From Owenweeksia sp. (GTDB lineage Bacteria > Bacteroidota > Bacteroidia > Flavobacteriales > Schleiferiaceae): 64,000 nucleotides of DNA. Below are positions 28,493-37,455 of this stretch, piece by piece; positions within the stretch are counted from its first letter, which is position 1, and every line of letters begins with the position of its first letter. A program made the translations under genes and the position numbers. The notes under the pieces were generated by a model that saw only the letters and a list, made by a program, of their open reading frames with translations, was not told the origin of the DNA and did no database searches. The stretch spans positions 124,001-188,000 of the forward strand of contig NZNV01000010.1 of assembly GCA_002695025.1 (NCBI GenBank), in the 5' to 3' direction.

Positions 28493-29614
28493 TTAATCAT
28501 GGGCTTCCAAACTTTTTAAAATAGAGGTTATAGACCCCAGGTTGTAAAACATCAAAGAACTTTTATTTCTTTCATCTTTTCTAAAGTTTACACGATAAAG
28601 GCAGAGCATTCCTTCACTCTCAATTACTGATAAGCTTGTGAACACTTCTAAATCAAAAGGAGCTAAAACCGCACTTTTGCCAGAAGCAAAGCTGTGCGCT
28701 ACCAGGCCCTTACCCTTTTCAACCGTAATAAGCAATTGGTCATTAACCCACTTTACTTCACTAGTAAAAGGAGAAGCATAGGAATAAATTGAATCAAGAC
28801 TACCATTTCTCAAAGAAAGTAAAGAGAGCTTACTAGCATGTGATTGTGGGTTTTCTACACCTACCAAAAATAACTCAGGTGTTATTACCCTAAAGTCAGC
28901 TACTAATCCATTTGAATTAACAGGTAATTTGTTGTGCTTTAACCTTCCCTGAGAGTCTACAAAAGGAAAGTTTATTGAGTCTCTGCCTCCATACATGTCC
29001 CAGGCAGGAACGTATATATTCTTGCCTACACGTTGAAGATTTAAATCCCTTGCATGAATAAAGCCTCTGGAGCCAAAACTAAAATCATTCAGCTTTACGG
29101 ACCACAAAGTGTCTAAGTTAAGAGTTGAGGCGGTAAGATAGAGGCCGGAGTTTACTTGATCCGTTTGAACAGTTGACCCGAGAAAATACAGTGTATCATT
29201 GAATTGTACCATTTTACTCAAGTCAAATCTGACTTTACTTTTCAGAGATAACTTTTTAGTGCTTGGATCGTAGAATTTAAGATAGGTGAGGCGGTCTTTA
29301 ATATCTCCTCCATACGCTAAAAAAACACCTGCTTTGGTAACGGCTAGATCATTGATCCACAACCGTTTATTACTATCAACCGGTACTTTCTCTATTATTT
29401 CAGCTCCTTTCTTAATAATGGTAAGGTTAAACCGGCTATTAAAAGAGGTTTCAGGAGTTTGGGAAAAAACATAATGAATTGAATCATTATAGCTTTTAGC
29501 CACTAGGTGTTTTACACCTGCAAACCCTTCTATGGTAGTTTGAGAAAGCCCAACCGGGACAGCAACCATTAAGGCTATTATTGTAGTGAAAAAGTGATAC
29601 TTAGCATTTCTCAT
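28493..29614 (-). CDS. Exported beta-propeller-like protein of the Rhs operon
   Basis: 373-residue protein with a signal peptide (about 1-25, PVGLSQ). The frame is open to 29650, but the ATG at 29614 begins the signal peptide. The mature sequence has repeated four-strand-like patterns (for example VFLAYGG-x-LTYLKFYD, LYFLGSTVQTD, LFLVGVENPQ-x-KLSLLSL, QLLITVEKGKGLVAHSF), suggesting a six- or seven-bladed propeller without a named motif. It lies 16 bases after the Rhs stop and 30 before the OmpH-like start, so it belongs to the same transcript. It could be a surface partner of the Rhs protein or a protector against it; neither can be shown here. Confidence 0.78.
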   Translation of the reverse strand: MRNAKYHFFTTIIALMVAVPVGLSQTTIEGFAGVKHLVAKSYNDSIHYVFSQTPETSFNSRFNLTIIKKGAEIIEKVPVDSNKRLWINDLAVTKAGVFLAYGGDIKDRLTYLKFYDPSTKKLSLKSKVRFDLSKMVQFNDTLYFLGSTVQTDQVNSGLYLTASTLNLDTLWSVKLNDFSFGSRGFIHARDLNLQRVGKNIYVPAWDMYGGRDSINFPFVDSQGRLKHNKLPVNSNGLVADFRVITPELFLVGVENPQSHASKLSLLSLRNGSLDSIYSYASPFTSEVKWVNDQLLITVEKGKGLVAHSFASGKSAVLAPFDLEVFTSLSVIESEGMLCLYRVNFRKDERNKSSLMFYNLGSITSILKSLEAHD

Positions 29615-29630
29615 ATCTTCCTTTTTAGCG

Positions 29631-32600
29631 CTATAGATTATCAACCGCATTTAAAAAGCTCTGATATGTTTCTAAGGAATGGTACTTTGCCACTAAAGAA
29701 GTTTTGGTAAGAAAGCCCATTCTCAGAACCATATTTCCTCCTGCATTAGAAAAACCCCTATCTACAACCTTTCCAAACTCATTATACGTTACTGACCTCA
29801 TGTTATTAGCTGTTAGTTGAACATTACTAAATCCCACATTCAGGTTAATGGTTACAGTTTGTGTAATTGTTACGGTAGTAAGCCCGCTTTCGGTGGAGAT
29901 GGTTTGCTGAGGAGAACTTGCTGAAACTGTGCTAACAATTACCCTCCCTGCTGCATCATCATACCTTCCTAACCTTGCAACATCTGTTGCGGCCATACTT
30001 CCACTTATATTGTAACCTTCTGAATTAGGATCATCTCTAAGTCTAACCTCTCCTGAGAAGGTATACGTTCCATCATCCGAGAAGCCATCAAAAACCTGGA
30101 ATAAGTTTGTATAGCGGCCTGCAGCTACATCTATGCGGTTATTGGCAAGCAATGTTCCCAAAATCTTTTCATTACTTGCTGTTGCCAGGTTGGCGGTAGG
30201 TGCATTTCCGGCCATAGACCTCCAAAAAGCATCACTATTGCCCCAGATAGTTCCCCATCTAAAACCTCCAAAATAATCATAGGGACCCCAGCCCTCTGTA
30301 GAGATCTGATCATGCCATCCCCATCCTTTGGCGAAAGCCCATAAACCCTCCCAGAAATTGCCACCATCCGGATCAATGCCATTAACAGGACTATTTCCCA
30401 TGCCTAAATAGCTACTATGATATTGTCCATAAGGATCTGTTGTGCTCCAACGTCCCAAGCGTCCATCCCAAGTTCTTAGTTGAAAGAATTCATGTTCGGT
30501 ACCGGGCTCCCGGTCTCTTTCCTGACCCTGGAAGGCAAAACGATAAGCACCTGCTCCAGTTGTAAATTGTTTATTAGGCATGGCCATCCCAAAGGGGTAG
30601 TAATCGGTCGCATTGAGCACAACCGCAGCAGGTAGGTTTTCTCCGCACTTTGCTTTAAGCTTTACGTTGTCAATTGACAGATGAGCCTGCCCCCCATATC
30701 CAATCAGAAATACATTATAGCTACTCTTACCGCCCGGCAGGCCAATGCAATGTGTGCCTTGAGAGGTAATATTTTGCTGCACACTTCCCCCAGCGTAGTG
30801 AACAATGACTTTCATATAGCTATTGCTGAACGCCAGAAGATCAAAACACAATTCAAAAGTATTGCAGTTTGTCTGATCATTGGCTGAAACACTAAACAGT
30901 TTGGATAAAGCTACATCACTTTCTAAATGTTCTCCCTGACACCCCAAATAGCGGGAGGAAACGGAGGTTAGAGTAGCCTGATTTTCATATTCATCATAAA
31001 CACCCCCCCAACCTTGATAGGTTCTGTCATCAAAATTATCTTCATCCAACATCCGGGGTAAGTAATATATTTCTGAACCTTTTTCTACTACCGCCCTTAC
31101 GTTGCCAATCACATCGGTTAGCTCATACAAGTAACCATTATACCCTCCTCCGGTGGCATTGATACGGTCAAAAATTCCTACCCTTCCATGACCATAAACC
31201 GGGTGCTCTGGCTTAACTGATGACATGTTCTGAAAAGGTGTCTTTTCATAAACAGCCATTAAGGTCCCTGCCGCATCTCTTACATAATAGGTTCTTTTAA
31301 CTTCTACATTATAGTCAGGATTATCATCATAATCTACCTTCAGGTAACGGTTGCCGCGGTCATCATAAAAGTATTCAACCCGCTTAAAAGCGTAAGTACT
31401 GCCATAATTGCCCCAGATACTTTCAACTAAACCCAAAGAGTTATATTCAATATGAGTGTTTTCATCATAAACATCAGTAAGTTGACCTCTTTGATTATAG
31501 GTGTAGTTATTAAGCGACTGATTTCTAAGATCCTGGTAGCGTGTGGTATTCGAATTATCTCTGCTATCCGTCACATACGATAAACGATTATTTATTCTTT
31601 GTCCGTTACTCAACGGGTAGTGATAGGTAAAGCCATCCATACTTACCTCTGAAGAGGCACCATAACCGTTCCGGTTTAAGGTTAATAAGTTTCCATTTGC
31701 ATCATAAGTAATCCCCCATACTTTATAAGCACTATTGGCTGCTGCACTGAAAGCAGGATTTACGTTGAGTATTTCATTAGCACCTAATGGGACACCATCT
31801 TGTAATGCGTTTATACAGTTCATATTGCCAGGCTTATTCTGACATGTTGCAGCTGTATAATTGCCATACACTGCTTGTGTAAGCCAGCCATGTTGATCAT
31901 AGGTATAGTTATATGTTTCCTGCCTATTAAAGGTTTGGGTACTGTTGGTTCGCAAATTCCAACGCCAGGATTTCACTAGGCCATTGTGATGATTGCCTGT
32001 ATTGTTCCCGTAATTGATATAAGTGCCTTCCCGCAGGTAGTCCTGATTATAATAATCGAGACTCATACTAAAGACATCCGGGGCAAATCGTTTATGGGAG
32101 GAAGTAGCCACACGATCTTCTCCTGGATCCTTCTCAAGCTCCATAGAAGGATGGTTGATGGATTTTAATTTCCCATCCAGTGTATAAACATAATCTACCC
32201 CTTGCAGATCATCCGCCAGTTCTACTCGCTTTACCCTTCCCAAAGGATCATAAGTATATTGGGCCTGCTCCAGCCAGTTAACTCTGTCTGTACTGGTGAG
32301 AACTTTTAGCAATCTGCCTTGTATATCATACTGAAAGCGATGATAAAAGCGCTCAGATGGAACTTCCTTCTGATAAACACTTTCTTTAACCTGTCCATTG
32401 GGTCCGTAGGAATAATTTATAGTCTTAACACCAGCCCCATCCAGTTTTCGAACGGCCCAACGCACACGTCCCAGATCATCGTAACTATACCAGGTTGTGA
32501 CATAATCATTACTTGTTTTAGAAATATTACCCCGCAGGAAAGATTGCTTGTAGTTGGCAACTGACAAGCCTGTAGTAGTTGCAAAATCGGGATCAGCCAG

Positions 32601-35600
32601 ATCATATTTAATAAAATTCTGATCCTTGCAATAGCTATCATCAAGCCCATCCGCCACTGAGCTTGATGGGTTGTATATATTATTTATAATATGGTGTGTG
32701 CTTCTTGAGTTTATCGGGGCCTCCGTCATATTCTGAAAATAACGATCCGCTGAATTTCCTCCACTTTTAAAAGTTCCTATTTCCACCGGGCGGCCTAAAG
32801 CATCAAAATTGGTATAGCTAAAGCTTCCCTGCCAGCCATCGGCTCTTTGTTTGGCATTTTCTGAAAACCTGATTTGCCCATCTTTACGATATACATACTC
32901 CGTACGCCCTTCATCAGGAGACTGGCGTGCAATCATCTGGTTAAGACTATTGTATTCATAGGTTGTGGCCATGGTATGCGCTGGTTCTCCGGAGCTGTTT
33001 TTAAGCTCTGAAAGCTCCAGCTTATAATCATCCAACACATTTAGAGCATCTGCATCAAGTGGTTTAATTGTTTCGAAAAAATAATCGGCAACTAAGTGCT
33101 CTACCTGAACTACCTTTAATACCACATTATCCAACTGAGCACTTAATGAATGGGGAATAATTACCGAAGCATTAGTAAGAACCACCTCTTTGAGTTCACA
33201 GTCCTCGGGATCGTATTTCTTTTTGATAAATCCTTTTTTTCCCGATGCAATATCCGGAGCCTGCCCTGCTGAATAAGCAGAAGCCGTATAGATATCAAAT
33301 TCAATACTGTATATATCGGCCAGTTTAGCACAGGCTAACTCTAAGCCTCCAGGAGGATCAGGCGGAAGCCCGGTGCCTCCCTCATACGGAACCGTTAAGC
33401 CGGAACCTAAACCTCCCTGGCCGGTGCCTTCAATTACCAAGTCATCATAATAGTAAACTGGGTTAGTGGTTGACTGACCTCCAGGTTCACCTCCCTCTGC
33501 TCCACCGGGCTCTTCTGGTGCCTCTCCGGGTTCTTCTCCTGCCCCCTGCCCCCCTTCACTTTCCATTTCGAAACCAGGTTCTAATGTTGCTTCATCACCA
33601 TACGTTCCAATAGGGACCGTAGGATCTTTAAGCTTAAGTTTTATGAAAATTTCCCTATACTCATCCGTAGCGCTAGGTGTACTGGCTGTAAAAGAAATGT
33701 CTTTATCATTGGATGAAGTGGAAAAACTGAAATTTCCGGAATAATTATAAATAGGATAATTGGAGGTATTACCGTTTATCTGAGAGGTGGTAGGGTTATA
33801 CGTTGTGCTAATCCCTAAAGGAGGAATTACTTTCACCAAGCGTCCTGCCTTGTCATAATAGTTAAGGGTAAACTCATAATAATTAAGGTTGTATGATATT
33901 TCTGGGGAAATAACAGTTCCATAAATCCAATAATTTAGTTGATTTTGCCATGACACTTCTTTGATCCGGTATAAACCGGCTGGTAAGTTCGGGGTGGTTC
34001 CTTCAAAAATCGTGTTTCCAGAACCGAACTGTACATTGGTGTTCGTTTTGAGGTCTATGATCTCATATTGAAACTTAATGCCTTGGCTGGCATTCATATA
34101 TTCGGGAAACCTGAGGGAATTTTCGCAACCCTTGGGCAAATGAATATCCACGTAAAGTTGATTTTCCATTAAGGCTTTCACTGCCATTGTTCTTTTATTA
34201 GAACCATTCACCGACCCACTAAGGCAGCTAGCTACTTTTTTTCCATCACGATCAATAAAAAGAACCGCCTCTTTACCATCAGCATCAATAGTGATGGTTT
34301 TATTTACCTGGTAGCCTACATTCGTCATGCTGTTACCATTAGCATTAACCGTCCATCCATGAGCATATCCAAATAAATAATAGAGTTCTCCTTTGGCTGG
34401 AATCGAATACATTTGAGCTTCATTACCGGAACCCATGCGTTTACTATTTCCAGCGGAAGCAACTCGTGTTTGTTGGTTCAGTCTTGGATGAAAATAGGCT
34501 CTGCTATAAGGATATTGAGTAGTTGCCTGATAAGGATCTTTAGTATTGTTATTACTATAGTAATGCCCCAGCGTTCCGGCCAGGGAGTTTCCCACTGGAT
34601 CAGGATTATTCAGTTTGGCATCGTCAAAATTGCTATAGGAGTAGGGGTTTCCATTTACATCTACAAAGAAATTTGGATTATAGCATGAAGTAGAGGTATT
34701 GAGAGGAGCCACATTACTCCGGATTACATTGCGACCATATTTATCTCGCAAGGGTTGCACGGCAAAAACCTCTCCCCGGGAAAGGTTATGGTTTTGGGCC
34801 TGCATAAGCTGACCCTGGGCATTAGTATAATTTATTGAAGCACCTATAACATTACCGGCCAGATCATAGGAGCGGTTCATCTCCCAGTTAAGGTTAGGAT
34901 TTGTATTGCAAATATGGACTCCTACTGCAGGAAAAGTAAATGCTGGTTGAAATGGTTCTTCCGGTTCCTGTGGCTCTTCATCGGGGTACTCTTCTTCCCC
35001 TCCTTCTGATTCCTCCCCGATGGGAAAGTCTATCCTGATATCCTCCAGGACTACGTTTTCACCTTGCACCGCAATATCCACTAATAGATCACCTCCCTCG
35101 TAAGCACTCTCATGCATGACCTCTCCATTGCTCATATAGAGAATAACTCCATCCATTTTAACAATAGCCAACTCCGTTCCTTCCTCAAACGATCCAAAAT
35201 CACCGATCATTTCTCCATTTTCAAAGAGAAAAATCGTTTCATCCTGCAGATATATGCTATAATTGATCGAGGTAAAATCTGCGTCCTCGTTATTATAGGA
35301 AAGGCCTATTGCCCTGGCACCGCTTTCATATGAAGCGTAAAAGAAAACCCCGCCATCATATTCTTCGGTTAACACGTCTACAGAAGCCGCACCTATAGAG
35401 CCCCATTCTTCCGATGGTTCGGTTATGTAAAGCGTATTGGTTTCCTCATCATACTCCAAGCCCACCAAGTCTCTCCATTCAACTTCCCGGGACTCATCTG
35501 AGCCTGTAGGCTCTTCCTGTGCTCTCATATTAACAACAGCAAAAAGAAAGGCTGGAAGCAACAATAAAAATTTAAGCTTCGAAAGGTTAATCAGGTTATG

Positions 35601-35606
35601 GTACAT
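29631..35606 (-). CDS. Giant Rhs-core secreted protein with variable C terminus
   Basis: 1991-residue exported protein. The order is: signal peptide (1-29); a concanavalin-like beta-sandwich (about 40-195: SIGAASVDVL, ARAIGLSYN, FLFENGEMIGDFGSFEEG, VILYMSNGEVM); an acidic Pro/Glu linker (about 198-222); a beta-rich DUF6443-like region; a second Gly/Glu/Pro linker (about 680-715); and YD repeats (about 870-1500: YEYNSLNQMIARQ, YTYDPLGRVKRVE, YNSLGLVES). The Rhs core then starts with LYELTDVIGNVRAVV. A ~145-residue beta-sandwich interrupts it before YYPFGMAMPN, FAFQGQERD and GRLGRWSTTDPYG-x17-DPDG. Residues after about 1747 are a 245-residue tail of unknown fold. By analogy with Rhs proteins, the YD shell may enclose and the DPxG pair may release this tail. 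No immunity gene is recognised directly downstream. Confidence 0.92.
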   Translation of the reverse strand: MYHNLINLSKLKFLLLLPAFLFAVVNMRAQEEPTGSDESREVEWRDLVGLEYDEETNTLYITEPSEEWGSIGAASVDVLTEEYDGGVFFYASYESGARAIGLSYNNEDADFTSINYSIYLQDETIFLFENGEMIGDFGSFEEGTELAIVKMDGVILYMSNGEVMHESAYEGGDLLVDIAVQGENVVLEDIRIDFPIGEESEGGEEEYPDEEPQEPEEPFQPAFTFPAVGVHICNTNPNLNWEMNRSYDLAGNVIGASINYTNAQGQLMQAQNHNLSRGEVFAVQPLRDKYGRNVIRSNVAPLNTSTSCYNPNFFVDVNGNPYSYSNFDDAKLNNPDPVGNSLAGTLGHYYSNNNTKDPYQATTQYPYSRAYFHPRLNQQTRVASAGNSKRMGSGNEAQMYSIPAKGELYYLFGYAHGWTVNANGNSMTNVGYQVNKTITIDADGKEAVLFIDRDGKKVASCLSGSVNGSNKRTMAVKALMENQLYVDIHLPKGCENSLRFPEYMNASQGIKFQYEIIDLKTNTNVQFGSGNTIFEGTTPNLPAGLYRIKEVSWQNQLNYWIYGTVISPEISYNLNYYEFTLNYYDKAGRLVKVIPPLGISTTYNPTTSQINGNTSNYPIYNYSGNFSFSTSSNDKDISFTASTPSATDEYREIFIKLKLKDPTVPIGTYGDEATLEPGFEMESEGGQGAGEEPGEAPEEPGGAEGGEPGGQSTTNPVYYYDDLVIEGTGQGGLGSGLTVPYEGGTGLPPDPPGGLELACAKLADIYSIEFDIYTASAYSAGQAPDIASGKKGFIKKKYDPEDCELKEVVLTNASVIIPHSLSAQLDNVVLKVVQVEHLVADYFFETIKPLDADALNVLDDYKLELSELKNSSGEPAHTMATTYEYNSLNQMIARQSPDEGRTEYVYRKDGQIRFSENAKQRADGWQGSFSYTNFDALGRPVEIGTFKSGGNSADRYFQNMTEAPINSRSTHHIINNIYNPSSSVADGLDDSYCKDQNFIKYDLADPDFATTTGLSVANYKQSFLRGNISKTSNDYVTTWYSYDDLGRVRWAVRKLDGAGVKTINYSYGPNGQVKESVYQKEVPSERFYHRFQYDIQGRLLKVLTSTDRVNWLEQAQYTYDPLGRVKRVELADDLQGVDYVYTLDGKLKSINHPSMELEKDPGEDRVATSSHKRFAPDVFSMSLDYYNQDYLREGTYINYGNNTGNHHNGLVKSWRWNLRTNSTQTFNRQETYNYTYDQHGWLTQAVYGNYTAATCQNKPGNMNCINALQDGVPLGANEILNVNPAFSAAANSAYKVWGITYDANGNLLTLNRNGYGASSEVSMDGFTYHYPLSNGQRINNRLSYVTDSRDNSNTTRYQDLRNQSLNNYTYNQRGQLTDVYDENTHIEYNSLGLVESIWGNYGSTYAFKRVEYFYDDRGNRYLKVDYDDNPDYNVEVKRTYYVRDAAGTLMAVYEKTPFQNMSSVKPEHPVYGHGRVGIFDRINATGGGYNGYLYELTDVIGNVRAVVEKGSEIYYLPRMLDEDNFDDRTYQGWGGVYDEYENQATLTSVSSRYLGCQGEHLESDVALSKLFSVSANDQTNCNTFELCFDLLAFSNSYMKVIVHYAGGSVQQNITSQGTHCIGLPGGKSSYNVFLIGYGGQAHLSIDNVKLKAKCGENLPAAVVLNATDYYPFGMAMPNKQFTTGAGAYRFAFQGQERDREPGTEHEFFQLRTWDGRLGRWSTTDPYGQYHSSYLGMGNSPVNGIDPDGGNFWEGLWAFAKGWGWHDQISTEGWGPYDYFGGFRWGTIWGNSDAFWRSMAGNAPTANLATASNEKILGTLLANNRIDVAAGRYTNLFQVFDGFSDDGTYTFSGEVRLRDDPNSEGYNISGSMAATDVARLGRYDDAAGRVIVSTVSASSPQQTISTESGLTTVTITQTVTINLNVGFSNVQLTANNMRSVTYNEFGKVVDRGFSNAGGNMVLRMGFLTKTSLVAKYHSLETYQSFLNAVDNL

Positions 35607-35611
35607 CAGGC

Positions 35612-36064
35612 TTATTTTAGGAATTTCACATTACTGACATCATTGCTGGGATATAAAAGATATGTTTCCCCATACAGTCTTGCCTTTCCTACAAACTGGC
35701 CAATATAGACCTGTGTATAAGAGTAACCAGTTCGTGATTGCTGTATGGAAAGTTGTTGGGAATAAATAGTGGTATCTGCTACGTCCCCCAGAGAGTTTTG
35801 ACTTGTCCCTAAACGGATTTTCAGTTCCTGGAAACCAATAGTGTCATGAAAGGAGACTTTAGCCCATAAATTGTACACGTAACTACTGTCGGCTATACCG
35901 TCAAGTGGATTGGTAGTACGTACAAAAGAAGAATCTTTAAAATCCGGAGAGGCTACCAGTCTCTTATAGAGCTTAAAATCAACAACACCATGCTCCTGCT
36001 GGGCTTTGGCTAATAGTGCACATAGCAAGAAAATGCAGGTAAGTAGTAGGCAGGTAGATTTCAT
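35612..36064 (-). CDS. Exported 150-residue protein heading the Rhs operon
   Basis: First gene of the operon, five bases upstream of the Rhs start. It has a signal peptide (about 1-22, LLAKAQ). The mature 128 residues include paired-strand stretches (YVYNLWAKVSFHD, GFQELKIRLGTSQNS, YSYTQVYIGQFVGKARLYGETYLLYP), suggesting a small beta-sandwich. No family is recognised. A minus-strand TAATTTTA at 36105-36112 (7 of 8 to the -7 consensus) lies about 40 bases before the ATG and is a candidate operon promoter. Context suggests involvement in export or surface display of the Rhs protein; this is inference. Confidence 0.78.
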   Translation of the reverse strand: MKSTCLLLTCIFLLCALLAKAQQEHGVVDFKLYKRLVASPDFKDSSFVRTTNPLDGIADSSYVYNLWAKVSFHDTIGFQELKIRLGTSQNSLGDVADTTIYSQQLSIQQSRTGYSYTQVYIGQFVGKARLYGETYLLYPSNDVSNVKFLK

Positions 36065-36164
36065 TTTAGGTTAATTAGGTTCTTCAAAGAAAAAGAAGAG
36101 TATTTAAAATTACAAGATTTTTAAAAGAAATTAACTTAATGAAGGCTCCTGACACTCCTATCCC

Positions 36165-36815
36165 CTAACCCTTACATGCCCATACAAGCGTATTGCTTCC
36201 AAACAGCTCCATGAAATCCACTCGTTCAAAATTTTCCCGGTAAAGATCCATCACCCGCTGGCGCTCCTGAAGCTGTACAAACATGAAGTTGTGGATAAGC
36301 ATACCTCCGCGGTTAAGGTGAGTTTGCAACGACTTTATAAAAGCTTCCTGTCCGAACTGTGCAGGCACCTGATCATCAATAAACAGGTCCACAACAATAA
36401 GATCGTAGCCCCTGGCGGTGCTCTCCAGGAAGCGTGAGGCATCTTGTATATGCAGCTCCACTCCCGCCAGCGCTTCCGGAAAATGAGTTTCTGCAATTTC
36501 CCGGATCACAGGGTCCAGCTCTACCGCTGTTATATTTCCGTTAAATCCCCTTTGTTTTTTCAGCAGTTCGGAAATACTGCCTCCCCCGTATCCCAGGATC
36601 AAAACTTCATGGATCTCCTCCCAATAGGGCTTAAAATGACGAAATCCCGAAGCAAAAACCTGGTGCAAACGCCCGAACGAATAGTTACTGTGTGGCCCAT
36701 TGAGGACTTTTTTCCCATTTTCCCAAAAAATTTCAAGGCACCCACTAACCTCACTTTCAAAGATTTGTACCCTTACTGGATAGAGATAACTAAAAAATTT
36801 CAACTTTTTTTTCAA
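36165..36815 (-). CDS. Spermidine-synthase-like SAM-fold protein
   Basis: 216-residue Rossmann-fold protein of the spermidine-synthase-like group: a short N-terminal beta region (SGCLEIFWENGKKVLNGPHSNYSFGRLHQVF), then the nucleotide-binding motif LILGYGGGSISELL, acidic ITAVELDPVIREIA, the DAS motif (VELHIQDASRFLE) and LIVVDLFID. It lacks the full N-terminal domain of true SpeE (about 280 residues), so polyamine synthesis versus methyl transfer is undecided. No ATG is available in the N-terminal region; the frame begins after a stop just upstream and the TTG at 36815 is the best start, with a second TTG at 36803. It stands alone, about 100 bases upstream of the Rhs operon on the same strand. 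Confidence 0.82.
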   Translation of the reverse strand: MKKKLKFFSYLYPVRVQIFESEVSGCLEIFWENGKKVLNGPHSNYSFGRLHQVFASGFRHFKPYWEEIHEVLILGYGGGSISELLKKQRGFNGNITAVELDPVIREIAETHFPEALAGVELHIQDASRFLESTARGYDLIVVDLFIDDQVPAQFGQEAFIKSLQTHLNRGGMLIHNFMFVQLQERQRVMDLYRENFERVDFMELFGSNTLVWACKG

Positions 36816-36894
36816 ACGCAGTAAACCTTTACCCTATTAGGTAGTTCTTATAGTTGGTTAAGGTTTGGTTAATTGTTTTGATTTAGTTTGAAAC

Positions 36895-36926
36895 AAGGGG
36901 AGGCGCCCGCCTCCCTTTCTTTTTTT
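36895..36926 (+). terminator. Strong orphan terminator between divergent genes
   Basis: AAGGGGAGGCG (36895-36905) pairs with CGCCTCCCTTT (36908-36918), with one G-U pair, and is followed by a C and a run of seven T, the classic intrinsic-terminator form on the plus strand. No plus-strand gene ends here: the neighbours start at 36815 (minus) and 36994 (plus). It must therefore end a short unannotated plus-strand RNA or act as a leader attenuator for the YkuK-like gene. Confidence 0.75.
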
Positions 36927-36993
36927 ATATACCTGCCTGTTCCATACTCTCTTTTCAAATCCTTATCTTAACCTACCCAAAAGTAGGCAGAAG

Positions 36994-37455
36994 ATGAAAC
37001 TTACCCTTAATCCTGTTTTTCGTGACCACCTCCGCACCGAGATATCCGATATAAAACTCTATGTACAAAATTGGCTTAAACGCCATCCGCAAGGGGATAT
37101 TTACGTGGGATGTGACTCCAAAGTACGTGGTAGCCGGGTTAAATATTCTACGGTGGTTTGCCTTTGGGATGTGGGGAATGGAGTTTCCGAAATCTACAAA
37201 AACGAAGTAACCCCGGCTCCCCCGGATTCATACACCCGCCTTTGGAACGAAGTAACCCGGGCGGTGGACACGGCTGAATACCTGAAGGAACTGGGCCGTA
37301 TCACCGTTCATGTGGATATCAATTCCAACCCTAAGTTTCGCAGTCACCAGTTATATGACGCCAGCATAGGCCTTATTACTTCCCTGGGATTTGAAGGGGC
37401 GGGTAAACCCTTTTCCTGGGCCGCCAGTTGCGGAGCACACCGCCATTGCCAATAG
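36994..37455 (+). CDS. YkuK-family (DUF458) RNase H-like protein
   Basis: 153-residue protein of the DUF458/YkuK group, predicted to have an RNase H fold. Visible acidic candidates for the metal site are the Asp in DIYVGCDSKVRG (about residue 42), the Glu in the RLWNEVTRAVDTAEYL helix and the Asp in ITVHVDINSNPKFRS. The C-terminal GKPFSWAASCGAHRHCQ segment with paired Cys/His is also typical. It may act on RNA or RNA/DNA hybrids; activity of the family is, as far as I know, unproven. Its leader contains the strong terminator at 36895-36926, about 70 bases before the ATG. Confidence 0.85.
   Translation: MKLTLNPVFRDHLRTEISDIKLYVQNWLKRHPQGDIYVGCDSKVRGSRVKYSTVVCLWDVGNGVSEIYKNEVTPAPPDSYTRLWNEVTRAVDTAEYLKELGRITVHVDINSNPKFRSHQLYDASIGLITSLGFEGAGKPFSWAASCGAHRHCQ

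Noticed and set aside
22637-36064. Calling the operon a Tc-type insecticidal toxin complex
   Set aside because: There is no TcA-like pore protein, all products have Sec signals, and the core lies in a different chain from the SpvB-like start; only partial resemblance can be claimed.
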